From assembly GCA_947685225.1 (NCBI GenBank), contig CANTUV010000062.1, positions 18,806,501-18,870,500 of the forward strand: a stretch of DNA of 64,000 nt, written 5' to 3'. The position numbers and the translations under genes are program-made. This document shows positions 11,300 through 23,494 of the stretch, one piece after another (the stretch's first letter is position 1; each line of letters begins with the position of its first letter). The notes beneath the pieces were generated by a model that saw nothing but the letters and a program-made list of their open reading frames with translations, had not been told where the DNA came from and searched no databases. Origin of the DNA: Garcia nutans (taxonomy: Eukaryota; Streptophyta; Magnoliopsida; Malpighiales; Euphorbiaceae).

Positions 11300-12390
11300 T
11301 GTCAATCTTCCAGTAGCTCTGAGCAATCTTTGATGAAATGATCTGGTGACCCATATCTAAAACACACTCCTGGTCCACCTGTCTTTCAGCAAGAACCCCC
11401 ATGTGCCCTACTACAATGGACACATGTAGGTGGAATAGACCTATGAACCACTAGAGTCGGAGCACTAGCTATAGAAACTGTAGGTCTCAGTCTTTGCCTC
11501 TGATACTGAACTGACCTACCAGGCTGTCTCTGGCTCCTACTAAGCCTCGAAAAATAGCTTCCTCTACCTCTCTTCATAGATGAAGACCCTGCCTTGAACT
11601 AGGGTCTCCTAACTCTAGTCTCCTCCTCAGTAGTAGCTGCTGCAATACCCTGTGCTCTCTCAACACTTCTAGCTGCTGCAACCAATTGAGAAAAATCTTG
11701 GTACTGAGAACCAACAACAATACACATAATAGAGGGTCTCAACCCCTCCTCAAATCTCCGACACTGATCTATCTCATCTGAAATAATTCTACCGGCATAA
11801 TGACTCAACCGGATGAACTCTATCTCATACTCTATCACTGTCCGATTATCCTATCTCAGATTCAGAAATTCCACCTCCTTCGCATCCTTATACTCCCTCG
11901 GAGTATACTTCTGCTCAAACTCTTGCAGAAAATCACCACAACTCAAGGTCGGTGGATCATCCATCGCATGTGGAACCGTCTTCCACCAATCATACGCATC
12001 TCTCTGTAGCAGTGATCTAGTATAATCAAATTTCTCTTCAGGAGTAGCTTGCAGCTGAATGAATACACTTTGAACTCTATCCAACCACTGTTCAGCTATT
12101 GCAGGATCTGTCATACCAAAGAAATCCTCAGCCCCAAACTTCCTCAGTTTATCATACTGCCTCACCGGTTCTTGCGGCTGCAGTTGCGGTGGCGGCTGCT
12201 GTACTGGAGCCTGCCTCAACAAATCTACCATATGTCGTAACCAAACCGGCAGAATCTCATCAACAGCTGGTCTCTCTGGCACAGGAACAAGCACCTCTCC
12301 AACTCTCTCAACCCTAGCTCCATCTCTACCCTCTTCAGGAGCTACACTCTCAGCACTACCTTCTATGGACTGACGTGACTAAGACGCCAT
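11300..12390 (-). pseudogene. Gag (capsid and zinc knuckles), family A copy 1
   Basis: The start ATG is at 12390-12388. Codon 4 is TAG, where copy 4 (47746-48060) reads MASRTRQ. The frame 12294-11851 has GAEDFFGMTDP, AEQWLDRV and DWWKTVPHAM, typical of Retrotrans_gag. The frame 11838-11599 has YEIEFIRLSHYA, RRFEEGLRP and ARSVERAQG. Further on are zinc knuckles CVHCSRAHGGSC and a damaged second one (CFRYGSPDHFIKDC, with the second Cys now Tyr). Stops sit after NLR and after RRP; copy 3 reads NLRQ at the first place. Confidence 0.9.
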
Positions 12391-12540
12391 CACTACCTAT
12401 ATCTGCAAACACAGCAGAAATTTACCTCATCAAAGATCAGAAACTGCCAGTGCCAAAGCATGTATCTTATTCAAAAACCATATTTTAAAATCAAAATTTT
12501 CTTTTTCATACAATTCACCTAGGTTAAGAACCTCAAACCT

Positions 12541-12553
12541 GGCTCTGATACCA
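12541..12553 (-). other. Primer-binding site, initiator tRNA-Met (family A copy 1)
   Basis: On the minus strand TGGTATCAGAGCC lies 7 nt downstream of the 5' LTR end (GGGGTGTTACA). It is complementary to the 3' end of plant initiator tRNA-Met, the usual primer of Tekay/Del and many other plant LTR elements. Confidence 0.92.
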
Positions 12554-14363
12554 AAATAATTGTAACACCCCTATACCTAATATACGTACATCACATACAC
12601 CCACATATGTAATATACGTATACCGGATACAAGAATGTCACAGGCAATTTTAAACAAACATTCCTTACGAGAAAAACTTAAAACATTTAACTTATATTAT
12701 AGAACATAATAGATAAAACATTTGTTTATTAAGCAGCGGAACATGTAGCGGAATATACATATATGTTTATACATTAAAATCAATGTTTACAAAAATATAG
12801 AGTTTATACATGCTTGGAAGTTCGTCTCTGATCTTGAAGTCCAACAATCAACACTTCACAAAGGATCACAAAACTAGACTCGACTTGGTCTAGCTGAACT
12901 CTCCGGCTCAACCGGATCTACCCTGTCACCTGCGCGATAAATCACAATCGTGCTAAGCCAACAACTTAGTGGTACTAACCATGATAACAATATGATTCAA
13001 TGTAATGCCAATATCAAACTATCAAGAATTATAAACAATACACAAGAATATCATATTTCATAACATTACATTTCATTATATTTTTTAATTGTTTCATCAT
13101 TCATGAATCACATTTAAGCAATGACAAGCATGGGCCCAAAAGAAGCTAATATGCCATTCAAATTCTAGAGTTACTATTTTGGTCCAATAATCACATTTAT
13201 CAAGCCCGTAGGCGTATCATTATCACAATGAGAAACATCTCATATGTAACATCCCAACTAGTCTTCAAGGACTAGGACCAACCCAGCTTCAAGGGTCTGC
13301 TACATCATGTAACACCCAACTAGGCTATAAGCACCAAGCCCAACCCAGCTTCAAGGGATTGTTACTTTTTAGGCATGCCACCAACAACAAAACTCTGAAA
13401 TTGAATAACATACTAGGCATACAATTATTTCATAATTCCATTTACAAATCCTTTTTCATTTTCTTATGATCAACTAGGCATAATGCTTTAAATATCTCAT
13501 TTATATCAGTTTAGCCATCACCAATGGCTTCACATACTATTATTAGTGTATCATTAACAAATTGCATTATCCATACATTTTAAGTCATCATCATATATTT
13601 CACATAGTTCACATTTTGCAAATCATAACATATTACTCATGCATCAACAATGTAGTAGGTAACTTAACACATTTCCATCTAAATGTGTTAAGTCCCAATA
13701 TCATGTAAATATGAACAATTATTCAAAGTTTGCACTTACCTCTAAGAGCAACTCACACCAATTCCAAACTCCTCTTCCAAGAATCCTTCAACACTTGGAT
13801 TAGGGCAACTTAAATCTTGTCAAAACCTAATCCAAATGTGATTATACATACCCACTTAATGATACACATAAGAAAATAAGAATAAGAACTAACTATGGCA
13901 AACTCTACACATGACACGATCAATAAAATGGGCGTGTCCCTGGTCGTGCCCTAAACCCACAGCACAAAAGTTTGGACATGCTTAGTGATATGGGCATGTT
14001 ACTGGACGTGTCAATCCACCAACAGCACAGTAGGTATGACATGCTTAGTGACATGGACGTGTCACTGTTCGTTTTACCCACACTGAAAATAGAACCAACA
14101 ACACGCCCAAGGATATGGCCGTGCTACTGGGCGTGTCAGGGCAAAAACCTGAAATCGACACTAAAAACACCACATCCAACAAACATCTTTCTTTTACCCT
14201 TTTCCACTCCAAACAATCTTACCTAAAACCATCAATAAACCATAATAAACTTGCATAACATCAAAACCACCCAATTTCATGCATCAAACAGAAATCACAA
14301 TCATACTTCACAACTCAACCCATACACACTCCACAACTCTTCTCTCTCTCACCAAACTTAACC

Positions 14364-17122
14364 CTTCCTGTAACACCCCTATACCCCATATACGTACACA
14401 GCATGCTAATACGATCGTAATATACATATACTGAATATAGAAATGCCACAGTTTACTAAACAAATGACTCACTTCATTTACAATACTATAAGCAAACTCA
14501 AAGACATTTAAGTTATATCATAAAATACAATAAATAAAACGTTTGTTAAATACGCAGCGGAAAATGTAAAAATATTTACATTTACATAAACATCAAAAAT
14601 CAATCTTTACAAAACATAAAGCTTATACATGTTTGGCAGTCAGTCTTTGATCTTTAAGCTCAAAATCAACTCTTCAAAATCTAGACTCAACTCGGCCTAG
14701 ATGAACTCTCTGGCTCCTCCCTGTCACCTGCGCGATGAACCACATTCGCGCTAAGCCAATGGCTTAGTGGTACAAACCCCAATGATAATATGTTTCAATG
14801 CAATGCCAATATCATATGTTCAAACATTATGAACAATACATACAAATATCACATTTCAAAGTCTTACCTTAAATCTCATTATTCAATAACTTATCAAAGA
14901 CATTCATGAGGAAATACTTACAATTTCCCATATTCATAAACATGACATACATCATATTGTATCTTCATAGTTTTCATTAAATTACTCATGTATTATAGTC
15001 ATCCCATAACATTATATCTTACTTCATAGTTCATATTAAAGCAAACACAAGCATGGGCCCAAAAGACACTAATATTCCATTCAACTTTCAGAGTTAATGT
15101 TTTGATTTAATTATCTCATTTATCATTATCATTATCCCAACTAGGCTTCAAGGATTAGGTTCAACCAAGCTTCAAGGGGAACAAAGCATGCTAAGTATCA
15201 AACCAACTTGGCTTCAAGAACCAAACCTAACCTAGCTTCAAGGGTTGTAACATCTCAATTAGGCTTCAAGGACTAGACCCAACCAAGCTTCAAGGGGAGT
15301 AAAACATGTTAAACTTCAACCCAACTTGGCTTCAAGGATCAAGCCCAACCTAACTTTAAGAGATTGTTACTATAGGCATGCCACCAACAACAAACTCTGA
15401 AAATGGAATAACACATTAGCCACACAATTCATTTATTATTTCATTATCAATTCCATTATCAATTCTCATCATCATCTAGGCAAACATGCCCCACTTATTT
15501 CAATTGAATCATCATAGCCAATCACAATGGCATCAAATCTCATTTGTATCATCATAGCCAATCACAATGGCATCACCTCTTATCATATCTCAATTCACAT
15601 TATAATACTTTATTATGCAAGTATACATAATCAATTACATTGAACATCCTTAAAGTATTCAACATAACTAATTGCATTGCTCATATATTTCATATTTCAT
15701 CATATCATCATATCTTTCACATTTTCAACACACATTCCACAAAGTTCACATTATGCAAAACATAACATTATTAATATGCATCAACAATGCAGTAGATTAC
15801 TTAACACATTTATAACCAAATGTGTTAAGTCTCAAGATCATATAAAGATATGCGATAATGTAGGGTAGGGTTTGTACTTACCTTAAAAGCAACTCACACA
15901 CAACACCAACTCCTCTTCCAAGAATCCTCACAACTCGGATTAGGGCAATTCAACTCTTTTCAAAACCTAAACCAAAGGTGATTATACACATGAGATACTA
16001 TGGATAAAAATCAACTAGGACAAACTCTATACATGACACGCTCAACAACACGGGCGTGTCTCAGACCGTGCCCTAAACTCACAACACAGAAGCTTTGACA
16101 CGCTCAGAACCACGGGCATGTCACTGAAAGTGTAATACATTCTGTCTCACAGAAACATTGACACGTCCAACAACATGGGCGTGCTCATGGCCGTGTCAAT
16201 TCTCCAATATCACAGTAGCTATGACACGCTCAATGACATGGCCGTGTCACTGCTAGTGTCACCCATCCAATAACACAAAACCATTGACACGCCTAAAGAC
16301 CTGGCCGTGCTAATGGGTGTGTCAAGCCAAAAATGCAGATTCCGGCCACAACAACCTCACATCCAACAATCCTCTTACTTCCACCATTTACCACTTTGAA
16401 CAAACTTAACTAAACACACCCAAAAACCATAACAAACTTGCAAAAACACCAAAACAACTCAAAACATACATCAAACACCACTTTACAACCATCACATACA
16501 CACAACTCTTACTCTTCCAACACCAAACCTAACTCCTTCTTTCCAATCCAACACCAACATCAAAATCAATTACACCAAACACTCTCAATTACATCATAAT
16601 CAAACATATTCACCTACCATCAACAATCAACCACAAACTCAAACACAACTTAAAAGAAAACTAAGGAATCAAGAGGAAACTTACCAAAGAAGAAGAAACT
16701 CTTAAATTTCCAACTTGATCACTTGAAAACTTCCTTCAATCTTGAGCTTGGAAGATCAAATCTCTCTCTTGCTCTCTTGCTTCTTTGATGAGTGCCGGCC
16801 AAACCACAAAGAAAGAAGAAGAAGCAAAGTCAAATATCTAATCTCCACTCAAATCTCCACCAAGCAATATCAATAAAATATTCAAATAATTCTCTTCCAC
16901 TCATTTTACTTTTCCCATTTTCCATTAATTAAATAAAATCAATAAATATCTTCCTTTGACCACATAACAATTTGACTTGTATATGTTGTATATATTTCCA
17001 TATAAACAACATATACACTCTCTCTTTAATTCTTTTCTCTTTCCAATTTAACATATACACGTAATCCAATTACAACAATAATACCAAAACTTCTAGGGCA
17101 CACTTTGGGATATTACACTTCC
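14364..17122 (-). mobile_element. Nested solo LTR (family A subtype) with TSD CTTCC
   Basis: The LTR runs 14369-17117 (2749 bp), from TGTAACACCCCTATACCCC to TTTGGGATATTACA, flanked by CTTCC at 14364-14368 and 17118-17122. Removing it plus one CTTCC restores the sequence of the partner LTR at 7645-7665. It has its own tandem cassette (15130-15370), dyad array and TATATA inverted repeat near 16979-17016. Confidence 0.95.
16035..16325. repeat. Five-unit dyad array, nested solo LTR
   Basis: GACACG starts lie at 16035, 16097, 16160, 16223 and 16286 (spacing 62, 63, 63, 63). Sequence between the cores differs from copy 1 but the period is retained. Confidence 0.9.
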
Positions 17123-17698
17123 TCTTCAAACCAACACCAAAATAACAAAGTCAAATAGACCAACAACCTCAAACATACCAAAATCAACCATACAACAAAT
17201 CCACATACAGAAACTCCAAAAGAAATCAAAGAAACAAGTTGGAAACTTACCAAAAGTGAAGAAAATCCTTCAAACTCCAACTTGATCTCTTGAAACACCC
17301 TTCAATCTTGAGTTAGAAATCACAAAACCTCTCTTCCTAGATGAAGATGGTGGTGGTCGGCTAACCCAAAAGAAGAAAGAAGAAGATGAGTAAGAAAGTC
17401 AGACAACTCTCATCTCTTAAACCGCGCAAACTCTCTTTCAATATCAACCAAGTATTAATATATTAAAATAATACAAATATCATCTTCCACTTAATTTTAA
17501 TTTCTATTTTAAATATCTCATATGACCATCTCATTTGTTAACTTGTATATGTTGTATATATCTCTCTGTATGCAATATATACACACTCCTTCTTTAAACT
17601 TCTCACTTAATCAAATATACACTTAATTTCATTTAATTCAATTCCAACCATTAACATTTCCAAAACTTTCAGGGTATAGTTTGGGATATTATATATGT

Positions 17699-18847
17699 TC
17701 ATATCAATAATTCATCATCAGTCACATGCATACAGTAAATTTTAAATTTTGCATGTCCAGAATCCAAATCCAGCACCATTCTTGGGTCCAAAACCCAAAA
17801 CCAATCCCAGGTCCAAAAATGGACCAAGCCCGTGTCGAATTGGTCGGCTAAATTTGACATGAGTCTTTGTTTTAGTCCCTAATTCGAGCCAAATTTAATT
17901 TAAGTTTGGTTTAAATTCTGATTGTGCTTGGATAAGCAAGAGGAGTTTTGAAAATTAAGGTTTATTAAACATGCTTTACCTTAATTGTTAGATATAAATA
18001 CAGGTCTTGTAACAAGGAAAAGGTGGAGCTTAGTTTAGCAATCAACAACATCCACAATCACTAAAACAAAAGCATACAATAAAATCATAGCGAGACATTA
18101 GCAATTATCTTCAAATTACATCACTCAACAGAGATCAAAATTGATTCAGGCAATAAGTAAGACCAAAGGCTTGATTCAACACACTTAACTTGATGGAGCC
18201 AACAAACGAAGGTTTGATTTTCTTAATTCGTGTAAAATTACAACAACTGCTTTTATTCTTTAAACAACATTATTTCATCCATTAGCTCATTCAAACGCCA
18301 TTAACCAATTTGTTTGTTTTAAACTTCTAGTAGCTTAGTGTTGTTTTCATCCAGTAGGACATGATTACAATTTAAATTTGGTTCAAATATTTATTTATCC
18401 CATGTCTTAAAGGACATGATTACGTTGGAAATTGTAAGGATATATTTTCATCCTTGGATACGTGCCTATTTTATTCATTTTATTTTAATAATATGATAGA
18501 TGCTTATTTCTTTTAATTGTATATAATATGAATGATATTATAATAAGCATAAGAATTTAATAATATTTTAGATCTGAAAAGGAGGCTAGTTCTAATAAAC
18601 CAGGTGCTATAGGGCTGTTGGGTCATTCTCACCTTCTCCATGCATACCTAACTTTCTGAACCCAATAGGGGGTTAAGGATTCCCTAGGAATCGAGTCATC
18701 CACTCCTTTCTTTTCTTTCCTAGCCCGTCTGGGTGGCGACTCTATTTCTCTGGGTTTAGGCCCGTGTTCTCTAAGGCCCAGAGCCTAACAATGTCAAAGT
18801 CACAAAAACTATTCCACTAGGAGTGATAGTAAAAATCCCCGCTCATA
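17699..18847 (+). mobile_element. Diverged family B 3' LTR with short 3'-UTR remnant
   Basis: 18595-18847 matches the conserved 3' part of family B LTRs (GGAATCGAGTCATCCA, GGTGGCGACTCTATTT, AAAATCCCCGCTCATA end). A probable TATA box TATAAATA is at 17993-18000. At 17750-17830 GTCCAGAATCC and GGGTCCAAAACCC are degenerate, opposite-strand versions of the tandem repeat at 51800-53060. With antisense PMD copy 1 upstream, this is best read as the 3' end of a plus-strand B element into which family A copy 1 inserted. The LTR 5' boundary could not be fixed. Confidence 0.65.
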
Positions 18848-20640
18848 AGTACATACTTTGACATAAAATAAATTACATTATATAAACAATGCCATGAATG
18901 CACTCTATTTCAAATGTCACCTGACACATATACCTATTTATTTATCATATCAAGAATCCACACACATTGGGCTAAAAATTTTTTATATAATTGTCTTGTT
19001 CCAGAATTATTATCTTGGGATATCCCATTCAACTGTGACACCATCGTATCTCACCCGAAGGTGTAATGAGTATATGACACCAGCGTGTCTTATCCGAAGG
19101 CGTAAAAATCCAACAACAATAATCCAAAAACTAGACTTTATATAAGGTAACATACAAATACATTTTCTTTTATTCCACATTTCTATTATTTTTCATAATA
19201 TTGACCCTTAAAACACATCATCATCACATTTAAAATAAATGTGGCTTACTTCCACTTTTTAGTGGACATTTGCACTTTTCATATTTTGTACACATATCAC
19301 ATTTAGCCATTTTTTTAATGGCTTATCATGCCATAACCAATGCAAACCAAGAATTGTTACTTCAAACAATGCTATACACACACATCCAAATTAATCAAGT
19401 AACATATTACATTCAAATAATGAAATGTATTATGCTTAAAATCAATGAAATCAACCACATTCAATGTCAAAGTATGTACTAACCTTAGATTTGGTCCCTT
19501 CTGAGCTAAAAAGCCTACTTATCCCACTTTCTTAATATATCCTTCACCACTAGGGTTGGCCAAATTACTTCTATTCAATGCCTATTCAAAATTTGAATGC
19601 ATACCATACATCAGACTCACATTTTAAGGTGTTTAAAGTATAAAATATTTTAAAGTACATTCCTTCTATTTTTCCTTTTCTTTGTCCTAATGCACTTTAA
19701 CTTTGAAAATTTAATTTAACCAATTTCAAATTGAGTTTTAAGCCTAAATATATCCAAAATATTATATTTTAATATATTTCAAGCAATAAAACATAATTTA
19801 GAATCATTCCTTTCAAAACCCTAAATATGTCCTAACTTACTTCAATTTTAATTTATTCACTTCCATCAATTTCAAATGGTAACTTAAGCTTATTTTCATA
19901 ATTTAAATCACTAAACAACATAATTTAAATCATGAAACTCAATAAATATGCATATTTTAATCAACTTCTTTCAAAACCCTAAAATCACTTTTGTTCTTTC
20001 CAAACTCAAATCAAATCTAAATTTTTCCTCAATCCAATCCTAAAATCAATGTTTTATAGTCAAATTAACTTCCTCCATATCCATTTCAACAATTAAAACA
20101 TACTACATCAAATTTTAAATTTTCACAGTATCATAAACTTCATAGAAATCCATAAATTTCTAAAGAAAACTTACTTACTTATTGGAAAACCATCAAATCT
20201 CTTATTGATTCTTGTAAATCCTTGCCAAAATTAGTGTTTTGATGAAGAAAAAGCCTCCTCCTAATGGCTATGGTGCTTTGAGTTTAGGAAGAAAGAAGAG
20301 AGGAAGAAGATGACTTAAGTTTTGATTTTTTTTTAAAATACTAACAATATATATTATTTTAATATTTTAATTAATTAATTAGTTAATTTTAATTTCAAAT
20401 TTTTTATCTTCCATCAAAAATTATTTTTTTAATTATTTTATTAATTTTAATTTTTATAAAATTTATTTATCAGTTTTTCCCTCTTTACTATTTATTTTAT
20501 CTTTTTCTATCATATATTTAAATTTATATATAATATATATTTTTATTATATTATATATATAATATTTTTTTTACTTTTAATATCTAATTTAACCCTCTCT
20601 CATTTATTAATTTAATTTAATTTTAATAAATTATTGAATA
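18848..20640 (-). repeat. Probable decayed A-like LTR
   Basis: The order of weak motifs resembles A-type LTRs: a short repeated GTGACACC...CCGAAGG pair (19036-19110), a CATAACCAATGC stretch, GTATGTACTAACCTTAG near 19470, then GGAAGAAAGAAGAGAGGAAGAAG near 20288. Both ends are missing or unrecognisable, and 20340-20640 is very AT-rich with TATATA runs. No gene is seen. The relationship is tentative. Confidence 0.4.
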
Positions 20641-20812
20641 TTATATACTCATCCGAATCACTTATTGATTGATCCCATAATCTTTGTTCATGCACCTTAG
20701 CTATCTTTGAATCGTTGACTAATCCTAAATTGACTTTCTTTTCCTCATTTTTTAGCCCTTTTCCTTTGGCTCTCCCAAGTTGCAGGTCAAATTTGCGTTC
20801 CTTTGCTGACGA

Positions 20813-20818
20813 CACGTG
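20813..20818. promoter_or_regulatory. G-box CACGTG upstream of the methyltransferase gene
   Basis: A perfect palindromic CACGTG lies 103 bp upstream of the ATG, with CCAAT at 20842-20846 and a TTATAT stretch at 20852. In plants G-boxes bind bZIP and bHLH factors. Whether it acts here is inference. Confidence 0.45.
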
Positions 20819-20920
20819 ATCAATGATCAATAGGAAATAGCCCAATCTCTGTTATATCAATAGGAGATTCCCAAAGACGATACTAATAACCAAGATAAGT
20901 CTCAAGAGAAAACAAGCAAA

Positions 20921-21976
20921 ATGGCAGGTTTATATGACGAAGCAGCTGCAATTTATAGGGATGCAAGGCCAACTTTTCCAAGCCAATGGTTTTCCATGAT
21001 AGCTGATCTCACCCCTCAGCACTCTTTAGCTTGGGACGCCGGCACGGGCAACGGCCAAGCAGCTATTAGTGTTAGTTCTCTCTATCTCCCATATTTTCCA
21101 TTACTAAACTCGATATCCGTATTAGAATTAAGGTGGATAACCAAATTGATGAGACTAAAAAAAGAATTAGCTAAAATTGATTATGTATGCAAAGAAATAT
21201 TTTTTTTATCATTAAGTTTTATTTCATGATAGGTTATGTTTAGTGGATAATCTTCTTCGAGTAGGGCAGTAATGAAACTTAATCAAATCTATTTCTAGTG
21301 TAAACAATTTGATATATGTTTAAATTTTGAATGTGGATAGATTGCAGAGCATTATGAGAAAGTGATTGCAACAGACATAAGTGATGAGCAATTAAAGCAT
21401 GCAATTGCACATCCCCGAGTTCAATACTTTCACACCCCATCATCAATGTCAGATGATGAAATGGTATCCTTAATCGGAGGAGAAAATTCAGTAGATCTGA
21501 TTACTGTAGCTGTAGCTGTGCATTGGTTCGATTTAGAAAGGTTTTATTCTCAGGTAAAGCGTCTGCTACGAAAGCCAGGAGGCGTACTCGCTGTTTGGAC
21601 ATACAATATAATCCAAGTAAACTCAGAATTTGATCCTCTGATGTGGAATTTCTACGAGAAATCTCTTTCTTTTCAAAAGCCAAATACAAAATATGCATTT
21701 GACTGTTACAGAACACTTCCATTTCCTTTTGAAAGTGTGGGTGTAGGGTGTGAAGGGGAGCCAGTGACTTTAGACATGCCAAAGCAGATGTCATTTGAAG
21801 GATTTTTGGGGCTGGTGAGAACATGGTCAGCAGTTGCTGTTGCTAAAGAGCAAGGTGTGGAATTGTTGACTGAAAATGTTATCAAGGTCTTTGAGACTGC
21901 TTGGGGTGGCTCTGATTTGGTTAGAACTGTTATTTTCAAGACTTACATGCTAGCTGGAAAAGTTAAAAACGGATAA
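20921..21976 (+). CDS. Class I SAM-dependent methyltransferase (two exons)
   Basis: Exon 1 is 20921-21070 and exon 2 is 21341-21976. The 270-bp intron is bounded by GTTAGT and GGATAG. Joined in frame they encode 261 residues, the usual size of this plant family (annotated as putative methyltransferase DDB_G0268948-like or embryo-abundant-like, Methyltransf_11 fold). The N terminus has YRDARPTFP. Motif I is DAGTGNGQAA (residues 39-48). The acidic loop is ATDIS (60-64). A later strand has VDLITVAVAVHWF (about 101-113), followed by LRKPGG (about 126-131). No signal peptide or membrane segment is apparent, so it is probably cytosolic. The methyl acceptor is unknown. The splice was chosen because it restores the continuous family phrase AAIS-IAEHYE. 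It is the only coding sequence here without a break. Confidence 0.93.
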
Positions 21977-23494
21977 TAAAGGAATAGAACTAGAGGTAAT
22001 AAGTCAAGGGGCAGAACAAAAACCTGCTCCGAAAACAAAAATGAAAGTTTAATCTATAAATGTTTATATTTTGGAGAGAAAGAATAAAAATTTGAAGGGG
22101 ATAATTAAAATAATAAAATTAATTCTATAAGAATTAATGTATACATGCTTTCACCAAAAAAATATGTATACGTGTTCAACAGATTGAGAGGTCGAATCTG
22201 GTGCTTGCGCCGAATTCTCCTCATGGAACAAGTGAATTTTGCTATGTAATTTGATTGTTTATTATTGTCTTCCACTTGCCGGTTATAAATAAATTTCTAT
22301 GGTTAAATCAAAAAATTCTTTTTGATGTACTATTTTTTTCCAGCTCCTTTCTCAAAAAACGTAGTAGAAAATGATTATTCACAATAGACGTTGAATTCTG
22401 GCAAAAAAATAAAATAAAATAAAAAATAAACGTCGAAATGACTATTAAAGTAATAATGGAGGTCCGAAAAGGCTCAAAAGATTGTGCGGAGGACAATGAA
22501 GATTACGGGGACAATTGATTTTGTCCTTACAAGAAGATAACTTCGTTTGGCAGGGCAATAATTTTTTTATGGAATGCAAATGAATGAATGACACCTGCCA
22601 ACATGACGACGGAGCTGACGGCTCTAATGTTTTAAATTTTTCAAAAGCGTGCATGTGACTTGCAAACCATCTATTAACTACCTCGCCTTTGTCTTTTATC
22701 TTTTCTTTTCTATTTATATTTAAAAATCTCGCATAAATGTTGTTTTTAAAGTTAAAAGTATTATTTTCTCGGTAAATTTCATCTGCTGTAGAAACTTATT
22801 AATACCCGTGGACGGAGCTACGTTGACGGTTCTTCCCTTTTTTCTCAATTATATATATATATTTCTATTTTTTTTAATTTTCTTTATATATATATATGCA
22901 TATATATATTCCCATTTTTTTATTTTCTTTTTATATATATTATAAAATATAAAAAATGGGCGCCTCTCATAAATAAATTCTTCCTATATGAATTTGGTTA
23001 AGTCTAAAATTTTAATTCAAATACATTTACTTGATCTAAAATTAAATATATATTAATCTAAAATTAAAATTTTATTTTATAAAAAAATAAAAAAAAAACT
23101 TATAAGATAAATTTACTAAAAATTAAGCAATTTCATCAATCATTTTTAAAATTTGAGATCATAATTTTACAACATAAGTGAGTCTTTTTTTATATAGTTT
23201 TTTTCAAGTTTTATTTCATTTTCTTTACTTTTAGTTTTTCAACTTGGCTTTTTTTTTTTTAAAGACTTAGTATTAGTTTTAGAATGACTAAAATTTATTT
23301 ATTTTTTTCTCTTTATTCTACAATAATCGTTTAAAATTCTTCTCTTTAATTTTTCAATCACTTAAAGTGAGATACTATTATTTATATTTTTCTTAAAATT
23401 AGGGTTTAGGATTAATTATATTTTGTTTTATTTTTTTAAATTTAATTATTGATAAAAGATGTAAAAATTAAATTTGTATTAAAACTCTCAATCA
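21977..23494. other. Intergenic DNA downstream of the methyltransferase gene
   Basis: AATAAA overlaps the stop codon (21975-21980), with further A-rich AATAAA-like sites near 22083 and 22287 that could serve polyadenylation. 22850-22960 is rich in TATATA runs. No conserved coding sequence, LTR end or RNA gene was recognised. Confidence 0.5.

Larger units (their letters stand above)
12561..17693 (-). repeat. 5' LTR of family A copy 1, interrupted
   Basis: The LTR sequence occupies 12561-14368 and resumes after the nested solo LTR at 17123. It ends GGGATATTATA, a one-base change from the TATTACA of the other LTR. The cassette and inverted-repeat bracket are at 13150-13420. The dyad array has four units (13913, 13975, 14038 and about 14100), one fewer than in the partner LTR. 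Confidence 0.92.
5801..17698 (-). mobile_element. Near full-length Ty3/gypsy chromovirus (Tekay/Del-like), family A copy 1
   Basis: The element spans 5806-17693 on the minus strand and is flanked by TSD TATGT (5801-5805 and 17694-17698). Plus-strand order is 3' LTR (5806-8230), PPT, pol, gag, PBS (12541-12553), 5' LTR (12561-17693, interrupted by a 2749-bp solo LTR). Excluding that insert, the 5' LTR is about 2379 bp against 2425 bp for the 3' LTR; the two differ by a few bases per 100 and by one tandem unit. A tRNA-iMet PBS, long LTRs and a chromodomain-like C terminus fit the Tekay/Del clade. Gag and pol carry many stops and the integrase is internally deleted, so the copy cannot be autonomous. 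Confidence 0.92.

Noticed and set aside
22445..22654. 69-codon minus-strand frame downstream of the methyltransferase gene
   Set aside because: No motif, no splice or promoter context; likely chance.
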